Notes under the pieces: generated by a model
Seen by the model: the letters and a program-made list of their open reading frames with translations, nothing else
Database searches by the model: none
What the model was told of the DNA's origin: nothing
Part shown: positions 8,610 through 17,983 of the stretch, in pieces
Position numbering within the stretch: position 1 is the first letter of the stretch
How the letters are laid out: the number at the start of each line of letters is the position of its first letter
Translations under genes and position numbers: made by a program
Assembly: GCA_002719675.1 (NCBI GenBank)
Contig: PBID01000015.1
Location: 1 to 44,908, forward strand
Direction of reading: 5' to 3'
Origin: Chloroflexota bacterium
Lineage (GTDB): Bacteria > Chloroflexota > Dehalococcoidia > Lucifugimonadales > GCA-2719675
DNA: 44,908 bases

Positions 8610-11237
8610 TTGAAATTAATTTTTAGAGTTGCTATTTATTTTTCCTTTGTGATTTTAATCACATTTTTACATTTCTATAAAGTTATTCCGTCAACCACAG
8701 ATTTATATCTAAATATTGGTTCCGCAATTGAGCCTGTAAAAGAGTGTTTTCAGGGAGGATGTGTTAAAAAAGTTCCCGAAGTTGGAGCTTTAAAAGCTTT
8801 AAGCTCATATAGTGGGATACTTATTTTATTTTATTTGAAAATTTTTTTATTGGGTTTAGTAATATTTTTTGTGAATCATTGGAGCACAAATATCTTATTT
8901 ACTGAACATAAAAGATATTTTAGATTTACTGGGAGTATATTTTCTCATGAGAAATATTTTCTATATATAAGAAATGTTTTGTTATTAATGGGGTTACTAT
9001 TACCTACATTTTTTTTCATGACAATTTTAGAAATATTGATTTTCGAAACAATAGTCTGGGGTTTATTGTTTTTAATTAATTCGTTTTTAAAGAGTAAAAT
9101 TTCATCAGATATAGATGAGTTGTTTTTTGATTTTGATTTGAGTCAATTTTCATCAAAGATTTCTGGGGTTTTATCCCATGTGGGTTGGCTGATAATTTAT
9201 GTTCTGTTTGCCACGGTTTTAGTATCTATATTCTTTTCAAATTTGATTGGCACTTTGCCAGATATTTTATTAGGAGATACTGTAGCTGCAGTATTCATTT
9301 TTGTATTTTTTATATTGTTATTATCAATTTTACCTTTATTTTTACAGATATTTTTAATATATGGATTATTTTTAATGGGAGTTGGGATTGAAATAGTAAT
9401 CATTTCAATTTTTGTTGGCCCGTTAATGTCTTATTTTGACTTTCAATTTTTAACTAAAAGGTTTTTGAAAAATTACGGATCCTTATTAAAAATTGGTAGT
9501 GCAGTTTCAATTGGTATTTTTGTAGGTTTAATGAGTTTAGGAGTGATGAAAATATACCCTGAAATCAATCCAATAATTATTCCTGATGATGAAGGGCAAA
9601 TAGAACTTTCTGGATATTTTTCTAAAGCAATGACTGCTGCAAATTCAGCTTCTGATGAAGAATCTAATCAACAAATTTATCCATCTGTTTTTGTAGATGT
9701 TACTCAAGATTCTGGCACTACATTTATACATCATGAACCTGATAGAGAGCTAATGATGATTGGTGGTGGAATAGTCATTTTTGATTATGACAATAATGGA
9801 TTTAATGATATTTATGTTGTTGATTCAAATGGACCGAATTCTTTGTTCCGTAATAATGGAGATAATACTTTTACTGATGTAGCAACTTTAGCTGGAGTTG
9901 ATGATCCTGAAGAATCTGGAAATGGAGGATGTGCTGCTGATTATGACAATGATTCAGATGTTGATTTGTATGTAACAAATTATGGGATGAGTAAATTTTA
10001 TTCTAATAAAGGAGATGGTTTTTTTGAGGATGTTACGAAGAAATCTAATTTAGCAGAATCTAGGTTTGGATATAGATCGACTGGATGTGCTTGGGGTGAT
10101 TATGATAACGATGGATTATTAGATTTGGTTGTGGTGAGGCATTTAAATGAATGGAACCCAATGCTATTACAAGAAAAAAGTTTTTTAGATGCAGTAGGTA
10201 TTTTAGCTTTATTCCATAATAACGGTGATGGTACATTTTCTAATACTACTTATTTATTAGGTGATGTTAATGCATTACCTCAATCTAAGGGAATTCAATT
10301 TGGCGAATTATTTGGTTCAGGCTTCCAGCCAGCTTGGTTCGATTACGATAATGATGGGGATTTGGATTTGTATATAGTAAATGATATGGGTGAAGATATT
10401 CAGCCTAACGTAATGTGGCGAAACGATGGATTAGGATCTGATGGTCAAGTTGTATTTAAAGATGTTTCAGTTGAGACTCGTACGAATGTGGCTATGTTTG
10501 GAATGGGCATAGCAGTTGGAGATTATGATTTAGATGGATATTTAGATATGTTTTTAACTAATATTTACAACAATGTTTTATTTAAAAATATGGGGGATGG
10601 TACTTTTCTAAATGTTTCTTCTGTAGCTGGCACTGAATTAGGATTGATTGGTAGGCAATTAAGAGTTGCTTGGGGCACTGTATTTTTTGATTATGACAAT
10701 GATGGAAAAGAAGATTTATATATGGTAAGCGGTTATTTAAAAGGTGTACCTAATCCAGTGAATCCAGATAAGCAAAAGAATGTTCTATTGAGAAACCAAA
10801 GTAATGGTACTTTTTTGGATGTTTCAAATGGCTCTGGCATAGAAGATGACGGATGGGGTAGAGGGGTATCTTTTTTTGATTTTGATAAAGATGGTTGCTT
10901 AGATTTATATCTTACAAACTTTAATAATCATTCGAAGTTATTTCAAGGTTTATGTGAAATTCAAAACAATTGGATAACTATAAAGTTAATTGGCAATATT
11001 AGCAACAGAGATGCAGTGGGTGCCAGGATTGAATTAGAGGTAGGTGGAGAAAAAATGATTCGTGAAGTTACAGCGGGGAGTAGTTCAATGGGACAAAATA
11101 TGATCGAGGTACATTTTGGTCTTGGAGAGTTTAACAAAATTGATGGTTTAAAAATTAAGTGGCCTAGTGGAATTGTGCAATATTTGAATGATTTACAAAT
11201 TAACCAATATTTGGTTATTGAAGAGCAATCTAATTGA
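8610..11237 (+). CDS. Polytopic membrane protein fused to FG-GAP/VCBS propeller and ASPIC/UnbV domain
   Basis: An 875-residue fusion. Residues 1-315 are highly hydrophobic, with about eight predicted membrane segments (near 6-23, 68-88, 120-158, 190-210, 223-270 and 295-313). Residues 355-790 hold seven calcium-type FG-GAP repeats of the form DYDNDGxxDLY (at about 392, 445, 498, 578, 638, 694 and 757), enough for a seven-bladed propeller. Residues 797-865 match the ASPIC/UnbV domain, including VGARIELEVGG, GSSSMGQN and 'LKIKWPSG'. ASPIC proteins are normally secreted and have one signal peptide, so a polytopic anchor is unusual. The start is TTG 8610, with AAAAGG 8 nt upstream. The propeller presumably faces outside. 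The function is unknown. Confidence 0.85.
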   Translation: MKLIFRVAIYFSFVILITFLHFYKVIPSTTDLYLNIGSAIEPVKECFQGGCVKKVPEVGALKALSSYSGILILFYLKIFLLGLVIFFVNHWSTNILFTEHKRYFRFTGSIFSHEKYFLYIRNVLLLMGLLLPTFFFMTILEILIFETIVWGLLFLINSFLKSKISSDIDELFFDFDLSQFSSKISGVLSHVGWLIIYVLFATVLVSIFFSNLIGTLPDILLGDTVAAVFIFVFFILLLSILPLFLQIFLIYGLFLMGVGIEIVIISIFVGPLMSYFDFQFLTKRFLKNYGSLLKIGSAVSIGIFVGLMSLGVMKIYPEINPIIIPDDEGQIELSGYFSKAMTAANSASDEESNQQIYPSVFVDVTQDSGTTFIHHEPDRELMMIGGGIVIFDYDNNGFNDIYVVDSNGPNSLFRNNGDNTFTDVATLAGVDDPEESGNGGCAADYDNDSDVDLYVTNYGMSKFYSNKGDGFFEDVTKKSNLAESRFGYRSTGCAWGDYDNDGLLDLVVVRHLNEWNPMLLQEKSFLDAVGILALFHNNGDGTFSNTTYLLGDVNALPQSKGIQFGELFGSGFQPAWFDYDNDGDLDLYIVNDMGEDIQPNVMWRNDGLGSDGQVVFKDVSVETRTNVAMFGMGIAVGDYDLDGYLDMFLTNIYNNVLFKNMGDGTFLNVSSVAGTELGLIGRQLRVAWGTVFFDYDNDGKEDLYMVSGYLKGVPNPVNPDKQKNVLLRNQSNGTFLDVSNGSGIEDDGWGRGVSFFDFDKDGCLDLYLTNFNNHSKLFQGLCEIQNNWITIKLIGNISNRDAVGARIELEVGGEKMIREVTAGSSSMGQNMIEVHFGLGEFNKIDGLKIKWPSGIVQYLNDLQINQYLVIEEQSN

Positions 11238-11370
11238 AATTTATGGCTCTTCTTATGTAAAATCATTAATACATAGGTCTCTAAGGAATTTCACTTCAGA
11301 ACGAATATACTTATAATTGGTTGTAAATCAAATCATTGCTTGATTTAAATCAGAACACGTAGAGGATAGT

Positions 11371-13323
11371 TTGTTTAAAGTTGAATTGAATTATTTTTCA
11401 AGATTTTTTTTATTGATATTTACGGTAATTTTAATTTTAAATTGTTCTACTTCTAGCAATTTGGAGCACAAAATTGACTCTTCATCAGGATCAAGTAGTA
11501 TTTCTGAAAATATTCCAATAAAAAAGGATTTAGGTTTAAAAGTAAGTGATGGGCTTAACTTTGCCACTCCTGTACCTCTTGCAACTCCATTGCCGGCGGC
11601 TCCGTCATTGACTCCATCTCCTGCTGTTCCACCTCAACCATCTATGAGAAAAAATTATAGTTCTTCTAAGCCAGAAATTGTTCCAATACCAAGAGCTTTG
11701 AATACCAAGGTCAAGCCAATTAAAACACCCGAAACAATAGAAACACCTATTAGTTTGGACTCAGATCAGAATTTTTATTTGGCTGTTAGATCTCCTGCAG
11801 ATCATGTTAGACCTTGGAAAGAAGGTGCTGATCAACGTATTTGGATGACCTCTGCTTTTATGCCCATTTTTAGATTTGATTCTGACAACAATGTTCAGCC
11901 TTCAGTTGCATTAGATTACGTAGTTAGTGAAAATCAACTAGAATATACAATTTTCATTGATCCTAAAGCTATTTTTACTGACGGATCAAAACTGAATGCT
12001 AGCCATATAAAGGAAAATTTAGAATTTGGATCTATACCTCAGCAGCAAGTTTCTTGGGGGGCTTTAACCAGCATTACAAGATTGATTTTTGGATGCGAAG
12101 ATTTGATTAATGGTTTATCTGAGGAATGTACTGGATTAGAAGTTGTTGATGATCATACTTTGAGGATTAAATTAAATCAAATCTTTCCAACTTTTCCAAA
12201 AGAATTATCTAAATGGCTTACAGGAATTCAAAAAATTGAAAATGTTAAACAAAACCCTGATTGGGAAAAAAATCCTATTGGTGTGGGCCCTTTTGTAGTT
12301 AGTTGGGATAGAGAATCTGGAGAAGTAAACTTGACTAGAACTTCTAACCATTGGATCGATTATTCAGGAACTGTTTCGGGTGTAAAAGTTTTACCTGTAC
12401 AGGATTCTGATAAACAGTTGGATTTATATTCAAAATCGAAGTTAGATTTAATTATTGCAGGTCCTGGCATTCAGCCTTCTGTTCATAATATTGGAAGTAA
12501 ATATCTCACTGAATTGCATCGAATACCTTATGAAGGTATTTTTTATTATGCTTTTGATGTAACTAAATCTCCATTTGATGATCTTGATTTTAGGAGAGCA
12601 ATAGTATCTGCAGTTGATGTTGGTCAGATTAACAGATCAGTTTTTGGAGGTAAGGAAAAAACTTCATTTGGTTGGTTGACGCCAGAGACAATTTGTTTTA
12701 ACCGAGATTTCCAACACCCCATACCTTATGATCCTAATGGAGCAAAAAAATATTTTTCTTCTTCAAAATATAACACCGGAGATAAACTTGATATTCCAAC
12801 TCTGCGAATATCTCAACAGTATGATCGAAAAGATTGGTTTGTTTGGACGCAGGGATTTAAAGCAATGGTTGAATTTAATCTAGAGGTTCCAGTCGAAATT
12901 TTGTTAGAAAATGAAATATATGGAGATCTTATCAATTTTGGAAGATACAGCCAAACCATCACAGATGCTGACCCAAATTCTATTCTTTGGAAATTAAGTC
13001 ATCCTGACTCAGATGTAGTGAATTCTCAATTTGGTTTTAATGATAATAATTTGAAAGAATTGATAGAAAATGCTGGAAAAATACAAGTTAATTCTTCTGG
13101 TACAGGTTTAAAAGATGCTGATTATGGTCGAGAAGATCGATGTAAAGCTTTTAGAGAAATTGAGATGTATTTATTAAGAAATGCTTATGGTATTCCAATT
13201 ATTAATGTCAATCACCATTTTTTAGTTAAGCCATGGATTAGTGGTTTCAAGACAAGCGTGAATTATGACATCTCATCATTGCCTTCGATTAAAATCTTAC
13301 AAAGGATTGATGTTTCTGAATAA
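11371..13323 (+). CDS. ABC transporter substrate-binding lipoprotein (SBP family 5)
   Basis: A 650-residue extracellular solute-binding protein of family 5 (peptide/nickel/opine type). An N-terminal hydrophobic segment ends in the lipobox ILNC with C25 as the lipid-modified cysteine. Residues 60-120 are a proline/threonine-rich linker, followed by the binding domain (about 135-640). Typical family stretches include 'EYTIFIDPKAIFTDGSKL' and 'DLDFRRAIVSAVD'. The start is TTG 11371, supported by GAGG with a 5-nt spacer. Its neighbours are the matching ATPases and a permease, though a 197-bp gap with its own putative promoter separates them. The ligand is probably an oligopeptide or similar, but this cannot be settled from sequence. 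Confidence 0.9.
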   Translation: MFKVELNYFSRFFLLIFTVILILNCSTSSNLEHKIDSSSGSSSISENIPIKKDLGLKVSDGLNFATPVPLATPLPAAPSLTPSPAVPPQPSMRKNYSSSKPEIVPIPRALNTKVKPIKTPETIETPISLDSDQNFYLAVRSPADHVRPWKEGADQRIWMTSAFMPIFRFDSDNNVQPSVALDYVVSENQLEYTIFIDPKAIFTDGSKLNASHIKENLEFGSIPQQQVSWGALTSITRLIFGCEDLINGLSEECTGLEVVDDHTLRIKLNQIFPTFPKELSKWLTGIQKIENVKQNPDWEKNPIGVGPFVVSWDRESGEVNLTRTSNHWIDYSGTVSGVKVLPVQDSDKQLDLYSKSKLDLIIAGPGIQPSVHNIGSKYLTELHRIPYEGIFYYAFDVTKSPFDDLDFRRAIVSAVDVGQINRSVFGGKEKTSFGWLTPETICFNRDFQHPIPYDPNGAKKYFSSSKYNTGDKLDIPTLRISQQYDRKDWFVWTQGFKAMVEFNLEVPVEILLENEIYGDLINFGRYSQTITDADPNSILWKLSHPDSDVVNSQFGFNDNNLKELIENAGKIQVNSSGTGLKDADYGREDRCKAFREIEMYLLRNAYGIPIINVNHHFLVKPWISGFKTSVNYDISSLPSIKILQRIDVSE

Positions 13324-13435
13324 AATCTTATTAATTTAAATTTAGTTTAAAATCTTCAATATCTAAAAAATTACTGATTTTAATCACATTGTGTGTAGAT
13401 CTGTTAAAATCTTTGATGTTGCACTAGACGAGATA

Positions 13436-13444
13436 TGATAGAAT
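13436..13444 (+). promoter_or_regulatory. Putative extended -10 promoter for the ABC ATPase genes
   Basis: TGATAGAAT fits the extended -10 form TGnTAnAAT, 76 bp before the first ATPase start, in the 197-bp gap after the binding-protein gene. No good -35 hexamer is seen at 17-18 bp. The -10 variant TAGAAT recurs upstream of groES, rpsP and yebC in this window. Confidence 0.4.
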
Positions 13445-13520
13445 ACTCCCATTACTCAGCCTGTCTTTAGATATGTTGAATATTTAAATCATTTTTTTTT
13501 ATTTATGCTAGGTGGTAAAA

Positions 13521-14501
13521 ATGGCCAAGAATGACGTAATATTACAAGTTGAAAATTTACAGACTCATCTTGGGTCTAGAGAAGGTACTGTGAAGGCAGT
13601 TTCAGGCTCTACTTTTCAAGTCAATAAAGGTGAAACACTCGGGATAGTTGGTGAAAGTGGTTGTGGAAAAACAATGACAGCATTATCTATTATGGGGCTT
13701 GTGCCGCCGCAACTTGGTGGGGTAGTTGGTGGAAGTATGGTGCTTGATGGTGAAGACTTGGCTCAAATGCAAGATGCTGAAATTAGAAAAAGAAGAAGTA
13801 CTAAGATGGGTATGATTTTTCAGGACCCTGCTACTTCTCTTAATCCTACTATGAAAGTAGGTCCTCAGATTGCTGAAACTTTACAGATTCATATGGGGCT
13901 AGATGAAAAAACAGCTAGAACTAGAGTAATCCAACTATTAGACAGAGTAGGAATTCCTTCTCCTGCTACTAGATATTACGAATATCCTTTCCAGTTTAGT
14001 GGAGGTATGCGTCAGAGGGTAATGATTGCAATTGCACTTAGTTGTAATCCCATGCTTTTGATCGCAGATGAACCGACTACAGCTTTGGATGTTACTGTTC
14101 AGGCGCAGCTATTAGAGCTTGTGAAAGAACTGCAAAAAGAGGAAGGTATGTCTGTTATTTGGATCACTCATGACCTTGGAGTTGTTGCAGAGTTATGTGA
14201 CAGAGTAGCTGTTATGTATGCTGGCTACATAGTTGAGACCGGATCTGCAGATGATATTTTCTTTAAACCTAAACATAGGTATACATCTTCACTGTTGAAG
14301 TCACTTCCTACAATGGATAAAAGATCTACTGATGAGTTAGCTTCTATCCCTGGGATTGTACCTAGCCTTGCTAACTTAAAGCCAGGTTGTCCATTCATGA
14401 ATAGATGCGATAGTGCAGTTGATAAGTGTGCTGAGGATAATCCTGTTTTAGAAGAAATGGGAAAAAATCATATGGCTGCTTGTTGGAATCCAGTGAAATA
14501 G
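13521..14501 (+). CDS. Peptide ABC transporter ATPase, DppD/OppD type
   Basis: A 326-residue ATPase that energises import through a DppB/C-type channel. It shows Walker A GESGCGKT, Q-loop 'IFQDPATSLNP', ABC signature FSGGMRQR, Walker B LLIADEPTTALD and the switch histidine in WITHDLGV. The C-terminal oligopeptide-transporter extension carries four cysteines (PGCPFMNRC...C...C), as usual in this family. Start: AGGTGG at 13510-13515 sits 5 nt before ATG 13521. The overlapping GTG at 13512 lies inside that site and is rejected. It is followed after 65 bp by the DppF-type partner. Confidence 0.95.
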   Translation: MAKNDVILQVENLQTHLGSREGTVKAVSGSTFQVNKGETLGIVGESGCGKTMTALSIMGLVPPQLGGVVGGSMVLDGEDLAQMQDAEIRKRRSTKMGMIFQDPATSLNPTMKVGPQIAETLQIHMGLDEKTARTRVIQLLDRVGIPSPATRYYEYPFQFSGGMRQRVMIAIALSCNPMLLIADEPTTALDVTVQAQLLELVKELQKEEGMSVIWITHDLGVVAELCDRVAVMYAGYIVETGSADDIFFKPKHRYTSSLLKSLPTMDKRSTDELASIPGIVPSLANLKPGCPFMNRCDSAVDKCAEDNPVLEEMGKNHMAACWNPVK

Positions 14502-14566
14502 TTAAGAATTGAATTTTATATTAAACCTTTAAACTAATAAATTGTAATTAAAAAGGATTTGGAAAA

Positions 14567-15601
14567 ATGGCTGAAGAAACCAAAACTACAACAAATACTC
14601 TTGATGATGGTGTAAAGCCTGGTGATGTTCTAGTTGACATTAAGGGACTTAAAACACACTTTAATGTTGGAACTAAGGGAGTTATCTTTGGTCTTGGTGC
14701 GGATAGAAAAACTGTTCTAGCAGTAGATGGAGTTGACCTAGAGATTAGAAAAGGTGAAACTCACGGTTTAGTTGGTGAAAGTGGTTGTGGAAAGTCTACT
14801 TTGGGCTATACATTGCTACAGTTAGCTGACAGGACAGATGGAACAGTAACTTACGCTGGCAATGATTTAACACAAATGGGTAAGGAAGAATTAAGAACTT
14901 ACCGAAGAAATCTTCAAATTATTTTTCAGGATCCTGCTGCAGCATTAGATCCTAGAATGACTATAGGTCAACAAATTGCAGAAGCCTTGGAAATACACGC
15001 AATTGTTCCTGAGAATGAATTTGATGATAGAGTAACTGAACTTTTGACGACTGTTGGTCTTAATCCTTACTTTAGAAATAGATATCCCCATGAATTTAGT
15101 GGCGGACAACAGCAAAGAATTGTAATAGCGAGAGCTTTGGCTGTTCAGCCAAATTTCATTGTTTGTGATGAGCCTATTTCTGCTTTGGATGTTTCTATTC
15201 AAGCTCAAATATTGAATTTGCTTGAAAATTTGCAAGAAGAATTGGGACTGACTTATTTGTTTATTTCTCACGATTTGAGAGTTGTTAGACATATTTCAGA
15301 CACTGTTTCAGTAATGTATCTTGGTAAAATTGTTGAACAAAGTGATTCAGATGGTTTATATGATGATCCTTTGCATCCTTATACTAAAGCTTTATTATCT
15401 AGTGTACCTGCTGAAAATCCTAAAGAAGCTAAAGCTAAGAATAGAATTGTTCTTGAAGGCGATGTAGCGAGTCCTATTGATCCTCCAAGTGGTTGCAGAT
15501 TTAGGACTAGATGTCCTATAGTTGAGGATGCTTGTGCTGATGCTATTCCAGAGTTAAGAGAAGTTAAGAAGGGTCACTTTGTAGCTTGTCGTTTGGCTTA
15601 A
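14567..15601 (+). CDS. Peptide ABC transporter ATPase, DppF/OppF type
   Basis: A 344-residue partner ATPase. It has Walker A GESGCGKS, Q-loop 'IFQDPAAALDPRM', signature FSGGQQQR, Walker B FIVCDEPISALD and the switch motif FISHDLRV. The C-terminal extension has GCRFRTRCP and two more cysteines. An N-terminal extension of about 20 residues, rich in Thr and Lys, precedes the domain. It would form a heterodimer with the DppD-type ATPase encoded just upstream. GGATTTGGA precedes the ATG. The next gene, a permease, starts about 50 bp downstream. Confidence 0.95.
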   Translation: MAEETKTTTNTLDDGVKPGDVLVDIKGLKTHFNVGTKGVIFGLGADRKTVLAVDGVDLEIRKGETHGLVGESGCGKSTLGYTLLQLADRTDGTVTYAGNDLTQMGKEELRTYRRNLQIIFQDPAAALDPRMTIGQQIAEALEIHAIVPENEFDDRVTELLTTVGLNPYFRNRYPHEFSGGQQQRIVIARALAVQPNFIVCDEPISALDVSIQAQILNLLENLQEELGLTYLFISHDLRVVRHISDTVSVMYLGKIVEQSDSDGLYDDPLHPYTKALLSSVPAENPKEAKAKNRIVLEGDVASPIDPPSGCRFRTRCPIVEDACADAIPELREVKKGHFVACRLA

Positions 15602-15650
15602 ATATTAATAGGTGTGACATCTGAATAATATAGCCTTATTAATTTACAGA

Positions 15651-16493
15651 TTGGTTTTGTTGGCTTTTCTGCTTACTTTTTTTAGTTTTGCAGCTTTGGA
15701 TAAGGGCGTTTTAGACATTTTTGTTAAGACTATTGTTGCAATAAAGTCTACTTTGGTATCCCAATATGAATATTATAAAAATATTTCTGAAACTTCAGAT
15801 AAATTTATTTTAGCTTCAACAGCATATTTTCGTAGCATTATATTATTAATGTCTGGAATTGTAATAGGTTCTGCTTTTGGTTTTGTTTTGGGGATAATTT
15901 CTGGATCTAAACCAAGGTCTATATTTGCAGGAATTTCTTCTTATTTTAGCTTTGCAGGTATTTTTGTTCCTAGTTTTTTGCTAGCTCTTATAGTATTGAT
16001 TTTGTTTGTAAGATATATAGGACCTGCTACAGGGATCAGATTTGTTTTAATTAACCCCATGGTGGATGTTTTTGATCCTAGAAGATTGTTAGCACCTAGT
16101 TTGGTTCTTGCTGTTAGACCTATGGCTTATGTTACTCAAATCACTATCGGTGCTTTAAGTGAAGTAATTACAAAAGATTATATTCGAACTGCAAATGCTA
16201 AAGGATTAAAATCAAGAATTATACTTTTTAGACATATTTTGCCCAATATTGCTTTACCTTGTTTGACTGCAGTGAATTCTTCTATATTTTTCTCTCTTAG
16301 TAGTTTACTTGTTGTTGAATGGCTATTTGCCTGGAATGGTGCTGGCTATATGTTGTTAGAAGCTGTTGAAAAACGTGATCCAGTGTTAACTACTTATTTG
16401 CTTGTATTTATAGGAGCAAGTTTTATGATATTAAACTTTTTAATAAAACTTTTAATGCTTAAATTAGATCCACGTAGTACAGGTTTAAATTAA
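15651..16493 (+). CDS. Peptide ABC transporter permease, DppB/OppB type
   Basis: An inner-membrane permease with about six membrane segments and the ATPase-contacting EAA loop (IRTANAKGLKSRIILFRHILPN). Given as 280 residues from TTG 15651, which has no ribosome site. The open frame extends upstream to CTG 15621, which has AGGTG 6 nt before it. Starting there adds ten residues (LNNIALLIYR) that resemble the normal N-terminal end of DppB membrane segment 1. The true start may therefore be CTG. Only one permease is present; the usual DppC partner is absent from the window. It is followed 21 bp later by a glycosidase-like gene. Confidence 0.85.
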   Translation: MVLLAFLLTFFSFAALDKGVLDIFVKTIVAIKSTLVSQYEYYKNISETSDKFILASTAYFRSIILLMSGIVIGSAFGFVLGIISGSKPRSIFAGISSYFSFAGIFVPSFLLALIVLILFVRYIGPATGIRFVLINPMVDVFDPRRLLAPSLVLAVRPMAYVTQITIGALSEVITKDYIRTANAKGLKSRIILFRHILPNIALPCLTAVNSSIFFSLSSLLVVEWLFAWNGAGYMLLEAVEKRDPVLTTYLLVFIGASFMILNFLIKLLMLKLDPRSTGLN

Positions 16494-16514
16494 AATTTTT
16501 TAGAAGGAAAATTT

Positions 16515-17918
16515 ATGACTAAGAGAAATTTGGATCCAATTAAAATAGGCAACAGTAGCCAGTTATTTGTAGATGAGTATTTGATTGACTCTAAAAAAAA
16601 TCTTGATTTGAAATTACATAGTCTTATTCCTCGTGAAACAGCATTAGAGTTAGATGCACCTTGGGAAGGACTTACATGCGATTATCATACAGTTTTCCAA
16701 GATGGAAAACTATTTCGAATGTATTACAGAGGAACTAGTCATTCAGGTTATACTATTGACTCTATGCTTTCTAAGAAAGAAAAGGTAATTCAACCACATC
16801 CTGAAACAATCTGTTATGCAGAAAGTGAAGATGGAATAAATTGGGCTAAGCCATCATTAGGTTTGTTTGAATTTGAAGGAAACAAAAATAATAACATTGT
16901 ATGGATGTCTGACAACCATGATTTAGTGCCATTTAGAGATGAAAATCCAAGTTGTAAAGAGGATGAAAGATACAAAGGTATAGTATGGGTCAAGAATTTT
17001 ATTTTTGCTGTAAAATCTCCTGATGGACTCAAGTGGAGTTTGATGCGAGATGAACCAATTCTTACAGATGGTCCATTTGATTCACAAAATGTTCCAATGT
17101 GGGATCCATTTAGGTCATGCTATGTAATTTTTACAAGAGGTAAAATTGGACAGGGAGGTTCATTTGGTGGCGGCTATAGATGGATTCGGATGGCTACTTC
17201 TGAAAATTTCCTTGATTGGTCAGATTTGATTCCTATTGAGACGCCTGGCTCACCTATAGAACATTTATATACTAATGGTATTGTTTCTTATAAAAGATCT
17301 CCAGGTTTATATTTAGGTTTTCCAAGAAGATTTTCTCCTTCAAGATTGCCGTTTGAAGATTCAAATTGGCCTGGAACATCAGATTCAGTTTTTATGAGTA
17401 GTAGAGATGGAATAAATTGGGATAGAAGATTTTTGGAATCATTTGTTAGACCTGGGTTGGATGATAGGAACTGGACTTCTAGAAATAATTTATTATCATG
17501 TGGGATTTTACAAACATCAAATACAGAATTATCTATGTATATTTTGCGTCATAGAGATTTCCCATCATGTCGCTTCGATAGAGCAACTATTAGATTAGAT
17601 GGATTTGTGTCTTTAAATGGTGGTTATAGCGGTGGAGAAATGACAACTGAATTATTGGAGTTTTCAGGTGAAAATTTATATCTTAATTATTCAACTTCAG
17701 CTTCAGGATTTATTAAAGTTGAACTTCAAGATTTTCAAGGTAAATATATTGAAGGTTATTCTGTTGAAGATTCTCCAGAAATTTTTGGTGATAAATGCGA
17801 AGGATTGATTAAATGGAAAAATGGACCAAATTTGCCCATAGAATCTATACGTTCAGGTCTAGTAAAAATGCGTTTTGTTTTAAAGGATGCAGACATATAT
17901 TCATTTAAATTTGCCTGA
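16515..17918 (+). CDS. Glycosidase-like five-bladed propeller protein
   Basis: A 467-residue protein resembling the GH32/GH43-type five-bladed propeller superfamily. It opens with SQLFVDEYLIDSKKN and 'LIPRETALELDAPWEG'. It contains repeats of the propeller-glycosidase pattern in 'ICYAESEDGINWAKP', 'SPDGLKWSL', 'ATSENFLDWSD' and 'SSRDGINWDRRF'. Such proteins bind or hydrolyse sugars, but the acidic catalytic triad cannot be assigned with confidence. There is no signal peptide, so a cytoplasmic role on imported sugar or glycoconjugate is possible. AAGGA precedes ATG 16515. The short spacing after the ABC permease hints that the imported substrate may contain a glycosyl part; this is inference. 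Confidence 0.7.
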   Translation: MTKRNLDPIKIGNSSQLFVDEYLIDSKKNLDLKLHSLIPRETALELDAPWEGLTCDYHTVFQDGKLFRMYYRGTSHSGYTIDSMLSKKEKVIQPHPETICYAESEDGINWAKPSLGLFEFEGNKNNNIVWMSDNHDLVPFRDENPSCKEDERYKGIVWVKNFIFAVKSPDGLKWSLMRDEPILTDGPFDSQNVPMWDPFRSCYVIFTRGKIGQGGSFGGGYRWIRMATSENFLDWSDLIPIETPGSPIEHLYTNGIVSYKRSPGLYLGFPRRFSPSRLPFEDSNWPGTSDSVFMSSRDGINWDRRFLESFVRPGLDDRNWTSRNNLLSCGILQTSNTELSMYILRHRDFPSCRFDRATIRLDGFVSLNGGYSGGEMTTELLEFSGENLYLNYSTSASGFIKVELQDFQGKYIEGYSVEDSPEIFGDKCEGLIKWKNGPNLPIESIRSGLVKMRFVLKDADIYSFKFA

Positions 17919-17983
17919 ATTAATAAATTTATATCTTCATATGATATACTTCTATTTGATTTAAACTTACTTTAAACAAGTGA

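Noticed and set aside
11253-11275. TATGTA/TACATA hairpin after the ASPIC fusion gene as terminator
   Set aside because: It is short, AT-only in the core, and not followed by a T-run.
13324-13511. Remnant of a missing DppC permease gene between the binding protein and ATPase genes
   Set aside because: The region is AT-rich, with no frame resembling a permease; only a possible promoter is seen.
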